Made by a program: the position numbers and the translations under genes
Notes under the pieces: generated by a model
The model's input: the letters and a program-made list of their open reading frames with translations, nothing else
Told to the model about the DNA's origin: nothing
Database searches by the model: none
Shown: positions 52,675 to 64,000 of the stretch, piece after piece
Layout of the letters: each line of letters opens with the position of its first letter
How positions within the stretch are numbered: the stretch's first letter is position 1
Source: Luidia sarsii
Taxonomy: Eukaryota; Echinodermata; Asteroidea; Paxillosida; Luidiidae
Assembly (NCBI GenBank): GCA_949987565.1
Contig: OX465120.1
Span: 4,459,587-4,523,586, forward strand
Reading direction: 5' to 3'
Length of the DNA stretch: 64,000 nt

Positions 52675-54754
52675 GGAGTATAGCTGTAAAGAAAAATAGA
52701 ATTTGCAGGTTAATATCTTCTTTATTATTATCTCTACGACGCTGAAACTTGTCAAGCCAACAGGCCTCGAAAAGACCTATCTGTCAGTATTGAAAAATCT
52801 GAAATCGAACCTAATATGATGTTTTTATGATCAAGCAAAGAGAACAAAGCTCTGTCAGCTAGGTAGCTTGTGTGTGCAGAGGGCAGAACACAACAGTCGG
52901 TCGGCGGAGTATAGCTGTAAAGAAAAATAGACTTTGCAGGTTAATATCTTCTTTATTATTATCTCTACGACGCTAAAACTTGTCAAGCCAACAGGCCTCG
53001 AAAAGACCTATCTGTCAGTATTGAAAAATCTGAAATCGAACCTAATATGATGTTTTTTATGATCAAGCAAAGACAACAAACCTCTGTCAGCTAGGTAGCT
53101 TGTGTGTGCAGAGGGCAGTACACAACAGTCGGTCGGCGGAGTATAGCTGTAAAGAAAAATAGACTTTGCAGGTTAATATCTTCTTTATTATTATCCTGAC
53201 GAAGCTAAAACTTGTCAAGCCAACAGGCCTCGAAAAGACCTATCTGTCAGTATTGAAAAATCTGAAATCGAACCTAATATGATGTTTTTATGATCAAGCA
53301 AAGAGAACAAACCTCTGTCAGCTAGGTAGCTTGTGTGTGCAGAGGGCAGTACACAACAGTCGGTCGGCGGAGTATAGCTGTAAAGAAAAATAGACTTTGC
53401 AGGTTAATATCTTCTTTATTATTATCCTGACGAAGCTAAAACTTGTCAAGCCAACAGGCCTCGAAAAGACCTATCTGTCAGTATTGAAAAATCTGAAATC
53501 GAACCTAATATGATGTTTTTATGATCAAGCAAAGAGAACAAACCTCTGTCTGCTAGGTAGCTTGTGTGTGCAGAGGGCAGTACACAACAGTCGGTCGGCG
53601 GAGTATAGCTGTAAAGAAAAATAGACTTTGCAGGTTAATATCTTCTTTATTATTATCCTGACGAAGCTAAAACTTGTCAAGCCAACAGGCCTCGAAAAGA
53701 CCTATCTGTCAGTATTGAAAAATCTGAAATCGAACCTAATATGATGTTTTTATGATCAAGCAAAGAGAACAAACCTCTGTCAGCTAGGTAGCTTGTGTGT
53801 GCAGAGGGCAGTACACAACAGTCGGTCGGCGGAGTATAGCTGTAAAGAAAAATAGAATTTGCAGGTTAATATCTTCTTTATTATTATCTCTACGACGCTG
53901 AAACTTGTCAAGCCAACAGGCCTCGAAAAGACCTATCTGTCAGTATTGAAAAATCTGAAATCGAACCTAATATGATGTTTTTATGATCAAGCAAAGAGAA
54001 CAAACCTCTGTCAGCTAGGTAGCTTGTGTGTGCAGAGGGCAGTACACAACAGTCGGTCGGCGGAGTATAGCTGTAAAGAAAAATAGACTTTGCAGGTTAA
54101 TATCTTCTTTATTATTATCCTGACGAAGCTAAAACTTGTCAAGCCAACAGGCCTCGAAAAGACCTATCTGTCAGTATTGACAAATCTGAAATCGAACCTA
54201 ATATGATGTTTTTATGATCAAGCAAAGAGAACAAACCTCTGTCAGCTAGGTAGCTTGTGTGTGCAGAGGGCAGTACACAACAGTCGGTCGGCGGAGTATA
54301 GCTGTAAAGAAAAATAGACTTTGCAGGTTAATATCTTCTTTATTATTATCCTGACGAAGCTAAAACTTGTCAAGCCAACAGGCCTCGAAAAGACCTATCT
54401 GTCAGTATTGAAAAATCTGAAATCGAACCTAATATGATGTTTTTATGATCAAGCAAAGAGAACAAACCTCTGTCTGCTAGGTAGCTTGTGTGTGCAGAGG
54501 GCAGTACACAACAGTCGGTCGGCGGAGTATAGCTGTAAAGAAAAATAGACTTTGCAGGTTAATATCTTCTTTATTATTATCCTGACGAAGCTAAAACTTG
54601 TCAAGCCAACAGGCCTCGAAAAGACCTATCTGTCAGTATTGAAAAATCTGAAATCGAACCTAATATGATGTTTTTATGATCAAGCAAAGAGAACAAACCT
54701 CTGTCAGCTAGGTAGCTTGTGTGTGCAGAGGGCAGTACACAACAGTCGGTCGGC
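52675..54754 (+). repeat. 9-mer block (monomers 229-237)
   Basis: Monomer order: Bkf D A As A Bf Ac As A; 2080 bp (9 x 231 + 1). It contains As A Bf Ac again. It is followed directly by another Bkf D A, the start of the 10-mer, so the two are related units that differ by internal gain or loss. Confidence 0.87.
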
Positions 54755-57065
54755 GGAGTATAGCTGTAAAGAAAAATAGAATTTGCAGGTTATTATCTTC
54801 TTTATTATTATCTCTACGACGCTGAAACTTGTCAAGCCAACAGGCCTCGAAAAGACCTATCTGTCAGTATTGAAAAATCTGAAATCGAACCTAATATGAT
54901 GTTTTTATGATCAAGCAAAGAGAACAAAGCTCTGTCAGCTAGGTAGCTTGTGTGTGCAGAGGGCAGAACACAACAGTCGGTCGGCGGAGTATAGCTGTAA
55001 AGAAAAATAGACTTTGCAGGTTAATATCTTCTTTATTATTATCTCTACGACGCTAAAACTTGTCAAGCCAACAGGCCTCGAAAAGACCTATCTGTCAGTA
55101 TTGAAAAATCTGAAATCGAACCTAATATGATGTTTTTTATGATCAAGCAAAGACAACAAACCTCTGTCAGCTAGGTAGCTTGTGTGTGCAGAGGGCAGTA
55201 CACAACAGTCGGTCGGCGGAGTATAGCTGTAAAGAAAAATAGACTTTGCAGGTTAATATCTTCTTTATTATTATCCTGACGAAGCTAAAACTTGTCAAGC
55301 CAACAGGCCTCGAAAAGACCTATCTGTCAGTATTGAAAAATCTGAAATCGAACCTAATATGATGTTTTTATGATCAAGCAAAGAGAACAAACCTCTGTCA
55401 GCTAGGTAGCTTGTGTGTGCAGAGGGCAGTACACAACAGTCGGTCGGCGGAGTATAGCTGTAAAGAAAAATAGACTTTGCAGGTTAATATCTTCTTTATT
55501 ATTATCCTGACGAAGCTAAAACTTGTCAAGCCAACAGGCCTCGAAAAGACCTATCTGTCAGTATTGAAAAATCTGAAATCGAACCTAATATGATGTTTTT
55601 ATGATCAAGCAAAGAGAACAAACCTCTGTCAGCTAGGTAGCTTGTGTGTGCAGAGGGCAGTACACAACAGTCGGTCGGCGGAGTATAGCTGTAAAGAAAA
55701 ATAGACTTTGCAGGTTAATATCTTCTTTATTATTATCCTGACGAAGCTAAAACTTGTCAAGCCAACAGGCCTCGAAAAGACCTATCTGTCAGTATTGAAA
55801 AATCTGAAATCGAACCTAATATGATGTTTTTATGATCAAGCAAAGAGAACAAACCTCTGTCAGCTAGGTAGCTTGTGTGTGCAGAGGGCAGTACACAACA
55901 GTCGGTCGGCGGAGAATAGCCTGAAAGAAAAATAGACTTTGCAGGTTAATATCTACTTTATTATTATCCTGACAAAGCTTAAACTTGTCAAGCTAACAGG
56001 CCTCGAAAAGACCTATCTGTCAGTATTGAAAAATCTGAAATCGAACCTAATATGATGTTTTTATGATCAAGCAAAGAGAACAAACCTCTGTCTGCTAGGT
56101 AGCTTGTGTGTGCAGAGGGCAGTACACAACAGTCGGTCGGCGGAGTATAGCTGTAAAGAAAAATAGACTTTGCAGGTTAATATCTTCTTTATTATTATCT
56201 CTACGACGCTGAAACTTGTCAAGCCAACAGGCCTCGAAAAGACCTATCTGTCAGTATTGAAAAATCTGAAATCAAACCTAATATGATGTTTTTATGATCA
56301 AGCAAAGAGAACAAACCTCTGTCAGCTAGGTAGCTTGTGTGTGCAGAGGGCAGTACACAACAGTCGGTCGGCGGAGTATAGCTGTAAAGAAAAATAGACT
56401 TTGCAGGTTAATATCTTCTTTATTATTATCTCTACGACGCTGAAACTTGTCAAGCCAACAGGCCTCGAAAAGACCTATCTGTCAGTATTGAAAAATCTGA
56501 AATCGAACCTAATATGATGTTTTTATGATCAAGCAAAGAGAACAAACCTCTGTCAGCTAGGTAGCTTGTGTGTGCAGAGGGCAGTACACAACAGTCGGTC
56601 GGCGGAGTATAGCTGTAAAGAAAAATAGACTTTGCAGGTTAATATCTTCTTTATTATTATCCTGACGAAGCTAAAACTTGTCAAGCCAACAGGCCTCGAA
56701 AAGACCTATCTGTCAGTATTGAAAAATCTGAAATCGAACCTAATATGATGTTTTTATGATCAAGCAAAGAGAACAAACCTCTGTCTGCTAGGTAGCTTGT
56801 GTGTGCAGAGGGCAGTACACAACAGTCGGTCGGCGGAGTATAGCTGTAAAGAAAAATAGACTTTGCAGGTTAATATCTTCTTTATTATTATCCTGACGAA
56901 GCTAAAACTTGTCAAGCCAACAGGCCTCGAAAAGACCTATCTGTCAGTATTGAAAAATCTGAAATCGAACCTAATATGATGTTTTTATGATCAAGCAAAG
57001 AGAACAAACCTCTGTCAGCTAGGTAGCTTGTGTGTGCAGAGGGCAGTACACAACAGTCGGTCGGC
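54755..57065 (+). repeat. 10-mer tandem, copy 1 (monomers 238-247)
   Basis: Monomer order: Bkf D A A A Ccs Bq B As A; 2311 bp. The Bkf unit has a private GGTTATTATC, found again only in the next copy. Confidence 0.93.
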
Positions 57066-59376
57066 GGAGTATAGCTGTAAAGAAAAATAGAATTTGCAGG
57101 TTATTATCTTCTTTATTATTATCTCTACGACGCTGAAACTTGTCAAGCCAACAGGCCTCGAAAAGACCTATCTGTCAGTATTGAAAAATCTGAAATCGAA
57201 CCTAATATGATGTTTTTATGATCAAGCAAAGAGAACAAAGCTCTGTCAGCTAGGTAGCTTGTGTGTGCAGAGGGCAGAACACAACAGTCGGTCGGCGGAG
57301 TATAGCTGTAAAGAAAAATAGACTTTGCAGGTTAATATCTTCTTTATTATTATCTCTACGACGCTAAAACTTGTCAAGCCAACAGGCCTCGAAAAGACCT
57401 ATCTGTCAGTATTGAAAAATCTGAAATCGAACCTAATATGATGTTTTTTATGATCAAGCAAAGACAACAAACCTCTGTCAGCTAGGTAGCTTGTGTGTGC
57501 AGAGGGCAGTACACAACAGTCGGTCGGCGGAGTATAGCTGTAAAGAAAAATAGACTTTGCAGGTTAATATCTTCTTTATTATTATCCTGACGAAGCTAAA
57601 ACTTGTCAAGCCAACAGGCCTCGAAAAGACCTATCTGTCAGTATTGAAAAATCTGAAATCGAACCTAATATGATGTTTTTATGATCAAGCAAAGAGAACA
57701 AACCTCTGTCAGCTAGGTAGCTTGTGTGTGCAGAGGGCAGTACACAACAGTCGGTCGGCGGAGTATAGCTGTAAAGAAAAATAGACTTTGCAGGTTAATA
57801 TCTTCTTTATTATTATCCTGACGAAGCTAAAACTTGTCAAGCCAACAGGCCTCGAAAAGACCTATCTGTCAGTATTGAAAAATCTGAAATCGAACCTAAT
57901 ATGATGTTTTTATGATCAAGCAAAGAGAACAAACCTCTGTCAGCTAGGTAGCTTGTGTGTGCAGAGGGCAGTACACAACAGTCGGTCGGCGGAGTATAGC
58001 TGTAAAGAAAAATAGACTTTGCAGGTTAATATCTTCTTTATTATTATCCTGACGAAGCTAAAACTTGTCAAGCCAACAGGCCTCGAAAAGACCTATCTGT
58101 CAGTATTGAAAAATCTGAAATCGAACCTAATATGATGTTTTTATGATCAAGCAAAGAGAACAAACCTCTGTCAGCTAGGTAGCTTGTGTGTGCAGAGGGC
58201 AGTACACAACAGTCGGTCGGCGGAGAATAGCCTGAAAGAAAAATAGACTTTGCAGGTTAATATCTACTTTATTATTATCCTGACAAAGCTTAAACTTGTC
58301 AAGCTAACAGGCCTCGAAAAGACCTATCTGTCAGTATTGAAAAATCTGAAATCGAACCTAATATGATGTTTTTATGATCAAGCAAAGAGAACAAACCTCT
58401 GTCTGCTAGGTAGCTTGTGTGTGCAGAGGGCAGTACACAACAGTCGGTCGGCGGAGTATAGCTGTAAAGAAAAATAGACTTTGCAGGTTAATATCTTCTT
58501 TATTATTATCTCTACGACGCTGAAACTTGTCAAGCCAACAGGCCTCGAAAAGACCTATCTGTCAGTATTGAAAAATCTGAAATCAAACCTAATATGATGT
58601 TTTTATGATCAAGCAAAGAGAACAAACCTCTGTCAGCTAGGTAGCTTGTGTGTGCAGAGGGCAGTACACAACAGTCGGTCGGCGGAGTATAGCTGTAAAG
58701 AAAAATAGACTTTGCAGGTTAATATCTTCTTTATTATTATCTCTACGACGCTGAAACTTGTCAAGCCAACAGGCCTCGAAAAGACCTATCTGTCAGTATT
58801 GAAAAATCTGAAATCGAACCTAATATGATGTTTTTATGATCAAGCAAAGAGAACAAACCTCTGTCAGCTAGGTAGCTTGTGTGTGCAGAGGGCAGTACAC
58901 AACAGTCGGTCGGCGGAGTATAGCTGTAAAGAAAAATAGACTTTGCAGGTTAATATCTTCTTTATTATTATCCTGACGAAGCTAAAACTTGTCAAGCCAA
59001 CAGGCCTCGAAAAGACCTATCTGTCAGTATTGAAAAATCTGAAATCGAACCTAATATGATGTTTTTATGATCAAGCAAAGAGAACAAACCTCTGTCAGCT
59101 AGGTAGCTTGTGTGTGCAGAGGGCAGTACACAACAGTCGGTCGGCGGAGTATAGCTGTAAAGAAAAATAGACTTTGCAGGTTAATATCTTCTTTATTATT
59201 ATCCTGACGAAGCTAAAACTTGTCAAGCCAACAGGCCTCGAAAAGACCTATCTGTCAGTATTGAAAAATCTGAAATCGAACCTAATATGATGTTTTTATG
59301 ATCAAGCAAAGAGAACAAACCTCTGTCAGCTAGGTAGCTTGTGTGTGCAGAGGGCAGTACACAACAGTCGGTCGGC
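57066..59376 (+). repeat. 10-mer tandem, copy 2 (monomers 248-257)
   Basis: Monomer order: Bkf D A A A Ccs Bq B A A; 2311 bp, with the same GGTTATTATC mark. Only monomer 256 (A) differs in type from its partner 246 (As). Its inner run A A Ccs Bq B (251-255) is repeated at once as 256-260, a 5-mer (1155 bp) that overlaps the end of this copy. Confidence 0.92.
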
Positions 59377-60993
59377 GGAGAATAGCCTGAAAGAAAAATA
59401 GACTTTGCAGGTTAATATCTACTTTATTATTATCCTGACAAAGCTTAAACTTGTCAAGCTAACAGGCCTCGAAAAGACCTATCTGTCAGTATTGAAAAAT
59501 CTGAAATCGAACCTAATATGATGTTTTTATGATCAAGCAAAGAGAACAAACCTCTGTCTGCTAGGTAGCTTGTGTGTGCAGAGGGCAGTACACAACAGTC
59601 GGTCGGCGGAGTATAGCTGTAAAGAAAAATAGACTTTGCAGGTTAATATCTTCTTTATTATTATCTCTACGACGCTGAAACTTGTCAAGCCAACAGGCCT
59701 CGAAAAGACCTATCTGTCAGTATTGAAAAATCTGAAATCAAACCTAATATGATGTTTTTATGATCAAGCAAAGAGAACAAACCTCTGTCAGCTAGGTAGC
59801 TTGTGTGTGCAGAGGGCAGTACACAACAGTCGGTCGGCGGAGTATAGCTGTAAAGAAAAATAGACTTTGCAGGTTAATATCTTCTTTATTATTATCTCTA
59901 CGACGCTGAAACTTGTCAAGCCAACAGGCCTCGAAAAGACCTATCTGTCAGTATTGAAAAATCTGAAATCGAACCTAATATGATGTTTTTATGATCAAGC
60001 AAAGAGAACAAACCTCTGTCAGCTAGGTAGCTTGTGTGTGCAGAGGGCAGTACACAACAGTCGGTCGGCGGAGTATAGCTGTAAAGAAAAATAGACTTTG
60101 CAGGTTAATATCTTCTTTATTATTATCCTGACGAAGCTAAAACTTGTCAAGCCAACAGGCCTCGAAAAGACCTATCTCTCAGTATTGAAAAATCTGAAAT
60201 CGAACCTAATATGATGTTTTTATGATCAAGCAAAGAGAACAAACCTCTGTCAGCTAGGTAGCTTGTGTGTGCAGAGGGCAGAACACAACAGTCGGTCGGC
60301 GGAGTATAGCTGTAAAGAAAAATAGACTTTGCAGGTTAATATCTTCTTTATTATTATCTCTACGACGCTGAAACTTGTCAAGCCAACAGGCCTCGAAAAG
60401 ACCTATCTGTCAGTATTGAAAAATCTGAAATCAAACCTAATATGATGTTTTTATGATCAAGCAAAGAGAACAAACCTCTGTCAGCTAGGTAGCTTGTGTG
60501 TGCAGAGGGCAGTACACAACAGTCGGTCGGCGGAGTATAGCTGTAAAGAAAAATAGACTTTGCAGGTTAATATCTTCTTTATTATTATCTCTACGACGCT
60601 AAAACTTGTCAAGCCAACAGGCCTCGAAAAGACCTATCTGTCAGTATTGAAAAATCTGAAATCGAACCTAATATGATGTTTTTATGATCAAGCAAAGAGA
60701 ACAAACCTCTGTCAGCTAGGTAGCTTGTGTGTGCAGAGGGCAGTACACAACAGTCGGTCGGCGGAGTATAGCTGTAAAGAAAAATAGACTTTGCAGGTTA
60801 ATATCTTCTTTATTATTATCCTGACGAAGCTAAAACTTGTCAAGCCAACAGGCCTCGAAAAGACCTATCTCTCAGTATTGAAAAATCTGAAATCGAACCT
60901 AATATGATGTTTTTATGATCAAGCAAAGAGAACAAACCTCTGTCAGCTAGGTAGCTTGTGTGTGCAGAGGGCAGAACACAACAGTCGGTCGGC
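59377..60993 (+). repeat. Monomers 258-264
   Basis: Monomer order: Ccs Bq B A Bq B A. It completes the 5-mer A A Ccs Bq B and then gives a trimer-like A Bq B A. Monomers 261 and 264 share g109c and t213a with 180. Monomer 263 has a B patch but a70, a B/A hybrid. Confidence 0.86.
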
Positions 60994-63073
60994 GGAGTAT
61001 AGCTGTAAAGAAAAATAGACTTTGCAGGTTAATATCTTCTTTATTATTATCTCTACGACGCTAAAACTTGTCAAGCCAACAGGCCTCGAAAAGACCTATC
61101 TGTCAGTATTGAAAAATCTGAAATCGAACCTAATATGATGTTTTTTATGATCAAGCAAAGACAACAAACCTCTGTCAGCTAGGTAGCTTGTGTGTGCAGA
61201 GGGCAGTACACAACAGTCGGTCGGCGGAGTATAGCTGTAAAGAAAAATAGACTTTGCAGGTTAATATCTTCTTTATTATTATCCTGACGAAGCTAAAACT
61301 TGTCAAGCCAACAGGCCTCGAAAAGACCTATCTGTCAGTATTGAAAAATCTGAAATCGAACCTAATATGATGTTTTTATGATCAAGCAAAGAGAACAAAC
61401 CTCTGTCAGCTAGGTAGCTTGTGTGTGCAGAGGGCAGTACACAACAGTCGGTCGGCGGAGTATAGCTGTAAAGAAAAATAGACTTTGCAGGTTAATATCT
61501 TCTTTATTATTATCCTGACGAAGCTAAAACTTGTCAAGCCAACAGGCCTCGAAAAGACCTATCTGTCAGTATTGAAAAATCTGAAATCGAACCTAATATG
61601 ATGTTTTTATGATCAAGCAAAGAGAACAAACCTCTGTCAGCTAGGTAGCTTGTGTGTGCAGAGGGCAGTACACAACAGTCGGTCGGCGGAGTATAGCTGT
61701 AAAGAAAAATTGACTTTGCAGGTTAATATCTTCTTTATTATTATCTCTACGACGCTGAAACTTGTCAAGCCAACAGGCCTCGAAAAGACCTATCTGTCAG
61801 TATTGAAAAATCTGAAATCGAACCTAATATGATGTTTTTATGATCAAGCAAAGAGAACAAAGCTCTGTCAGCTAGGTAGCTTGTGTGTGCAGAGGGCAGT
61901 ACACAACAGTCGGTCGGCGGAGTATAGCTGTAAAGAAAAATAGACTTTGCAGGTTAATATCTTCTTTATTATTATCCTGACGAAGCTAAAACTTGTCAAG
62001 CCAACAGGCCTCGAAAAGACCTATCTGTCAGTATTGAAAAATCTGAAATCGAACCTAATATGATGTTTTTATGATCAAGCAAAGAGAACAAACCTCTGTC
62101 AGCTAGGTAGCTTGTGTGTGCAGAGGGCAGTACACAACAGTCGGTCGGCGGAGAATAGCCTGAAAGAAAAATAGACTTTGCAGGTTAATATCTACTTTAT
62201 TATTATCCTGACAAAGCTTAAACTTGTCAAGCTAACAGGCCTTACACAGACCTATCTGTCAGTATTGAAAAATCTGAAATCGAGCCTAGAATAATGTGTT
62301 TATGATCAAGCAAAGAGAACTAACCTCTGTCAGCTAGGTAGCTTGTGTGTGCAGAGGGCAGTACACAACAGTCGGTCGGCGGAGTATAGCTGTAAAGAAA
62401 AATAGACTTTGCAGGTTAATATCTTCTTTATTATTATCTCTACGACGCTGAAACTTGTCAAGCCAACAGGCCTCGAAAAGACCAATCTGTCAGTATTGAA
62501 AAATCTGAAATCGAACCTAATATGATGTTTTTATGATCAAGCAAAGAGAACAAACCTCTGTCAGCTAGGTAGCTTGTGTGTGCAGAGGGCAGTACACAAC
62601 AGTCGGTCGGCGGAGTATAGCTGTAAAGAAAAATAGACTTTGCAGGTTAATATCTTCTTTATTATTATCCTGACGAAGCTAAAACTTGTCAAGCCAACAG
62701 GCCTCGAAAAGACCTATCTGTCAGTATTGAAAAATCTGAAATCGAACCTAATATGATGTTTTTATGATCAAGCAAAGAGAACAAACCTCTGTCAGCTAGG
62801 TAGCTTGTGTGTACAGAGGGCAGTACACAACAGTCGGTCGGCGGAGTATAGCTGTAAAGAAAAATAGACTTTGCAGGTTAATATCTTCTTTATTATTATC
62901 TCTACGACGCTGAAACTTGTCAAGCCAACAGGCCTCGAAAAGACCTATCTGTCAGTATTGAAAAATCTGAAATCAAACCTAATATGATGTTTTTATGATC
63001 AAGCAAAGAGAACAAACCTCTGTCTGCTAGGTAGCTTGTGTGTGCAGAGGGCAGTACACAACAGTCGGTCGGC
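60994..63073 (+). repeat. Partial third copy of the 12-mer (monomers 265-273)
   Basis: Monomer order: D A A Bk A C Bn A Bs, matching 181-189 except that D stands for Ad. It carries the private a24t (268) and g202a (272) of the 12-mer, so common descent is clear though it lies about 19.4 kb from copy 1. After Bs it breaks off and runs into A Ccs Bq. Confidence 0.92.
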
Positions 63074-64000
63074 GGAGTATAGCTGTAAAGAAAAATAGAC
63101 TTTGCAGGTTAATATCTTCTTTATTATTATCCTGACGAAGCTAAAACTTGTCAAGCCAACAGGCCTCGAAAAGACCTATCTGTCAGTATTGAAAAATCTG
63201 AAATCGAACCTAATATGATGTTTTTATGATCAAGCAAAGAGAACAAACCTCTGTCAGCTAGGTAGCTTGTGTGTGCAGAGGGCAGTACACAACAGTCGGT
63301 CGGCGGAGAATAGCCTGAAAGAAAAATAGACTTTGCAGGTTAATATCTACTTTATTATTATCCTGACAAAGCTTAAACTTGTCAAGCTAACAGGCCTCGA
63401 AAAGACCTATCTGTCAGTATTGAAAAATCTGAAATCGAACCTAATATGATGTTTTTATGATCAAGCAAAGAGAACAAACCTCTGTCTGCTAGGTAGCTTG
63501 TGTGTGCAGAGGGCAGTACACAACAGTCGGTCGGCGGAGTATAGCTGTAAAGAAAAATAGACTTTGCAGGTTAATATCTTCTTTATTATTATCTCTACGA
63601 CGCTGAAACTTGTCAAGCCAACAGGCCTCGAAAAGACCTATCTGTCAGTATTGAAAAATCTGAAATCAAACCTAATATGATGTTTTTATGATCAAGCAAA
63701 GAGAACAAACCTCTGTCAGCTAGGTAGCTTGTGTGTGCAGAGGGCAGTACACAACAGTCGGTCGGCGGAGTATAGCTGTAAAGAAAAATAGAATTTGCAG
63801 GTTAATATCTTCTTTATTATTATCTCTACGACGCTGAAACTTGTCAAGCCAACAGGCCTCGAAAAGACCTATCTGTCAGTATTGAAAAATCTGAAATCGA
63901 ACCTAATATGATGTTTTTATGATCAAGCAAAGAGAACAAACCTCTGTCAGCTAGGTAGCTTGTGTGTGCAGAGGGCAGTACACAACAGTCGGTCGGCGGA
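63074..64000 (+). repeat. Monomers 274-277 and the first 3 bases of 278
   Basis: Monomer order: A Ccs Bq Bf. The window ends on GGA, the first three bases of the next unit, so the array continues beyond it. Confidence 0.93.

Larger units (their letters stand above)
1..64000 (+). repeat. 231-bp satellite array, 277 tandem monomers, fills the window
   Basis: Unit starts (the GGAG after the GGTCGGC run) fall every 231 bases: 1, 232, 463, 694 and so on to 63767, with the next unit entering at 63998. Eleven monomers are 1 bp longer through a T6 run (nos. 14, 48, 122, 172, 178, 181, 193, 230, 239, 249, 265). Monomer 14 also lost one base, so the net gain is 10, exactly as observed. Types A and B differ at 5 sites (about 2%), and A and C at about 18 (about 8%). 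Composition is uneven: unit positions 193-231 are about 59% G+C, the remainder about 35%. No inversion, insertion or unrelated sequence was found. Every stretch of the window without a gene, which is all of it, holds this satellite. The family is not one I recognise. A eukaryotic heterochromatic or centromeric location is inferred from the size and purity of the array. Confidence 0.99.

Noticed and set aside
1..64000. CRISPR array (regular direct repeats)
   Set aside because: The repeats are 231 bp and contiguous, with no unique spacers and no cas genes; the whole unit repeats.
1..64000. Naming the host or satellite family
   Set aside because: I do not recognise the consensus, and nothing else is in the window to place it. 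A database search with the 231-bp unit would decide.

Overview
The whole 64 kb is one uninterrupted head-to-tail satellite DNA array. The repeat unit is 231 bp. Taking the first base as unit position 1, the window holds 277 complete monomers (1-63997) plus 3 bases of the next. The arithmetic closes exactly: 277 x 231 = 63987. The extra 10 bases come from eleven monomers with one extra T in a T-run, minus one single-base deletion in monomer 14. All units lie in the same orientation. I found no gene, RNA gene, transposon, telomere repeat, CRISPR array or unique sequence. Such an array points to a eukaryotic chromosome, most likely pericentromeric or other constitutive heterochromatin, or a satellite-rich sex chromosome. 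I do not recognise the satellite and cannot name the organism. The monomer consensus is about 39% G+C (91 of 231, counted on the type A unit).

Monomers fall into recurring types, numbered by unit position. A is the reference. B differs from A by c59t, t60c, g61t, a66c, a70g. C differs at about 18 sites spread over positions 5-172 and carries an AAGCTT (HindIII) site at 65-70. C2 is C with c87g. Cc is a C/A chimera: C in its first ~90 bases, A/B after. Suffixes mark sub-variants: c (a120c), g (a70g on A), t (Ag with g118t and g133a), k (c175g), s (a183t; Bs also has g133a), r (g188a with a219g), n (t104a), f (c27a), q (g133a alone). D is a B/A mix with T6 instead of T5 at 148-152 and g168c; Ad and Bd carry the same T6/g168c tail on A or B.

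The types are ordered in a layered, decaying higher-order repeat. Monomers 1-33 hold a 19-mer unit and a copy lacking five monomers. Monomers 34-63 are a mosaic. Monomers 64-177 hold a 17/18-mer block seen three times, embedded in a ~10 kb segment (monomers 83-127) that recurs as 134-177. Inside it sit a 7-mer duplication and trimer duplications. Monomers 181-204 are a tandem 12-mer, part of which recurs at 265-273. Monomers 205-264 are built of short A-rich 4-, 5-, 9- and 10-mer repeats.

Nothing here works as a gene set. The biology on display is satellite turnover: unequal exchange in whole-monomer steps, and conversion-like chimeric monomers. Each unit also carries a nearly invariant G+C-rich 39 bp tail, a short dyad, and on the minus strand a tRNA-like Pol III B-box match followed by a T5 run. 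The last is the most testable possible function.
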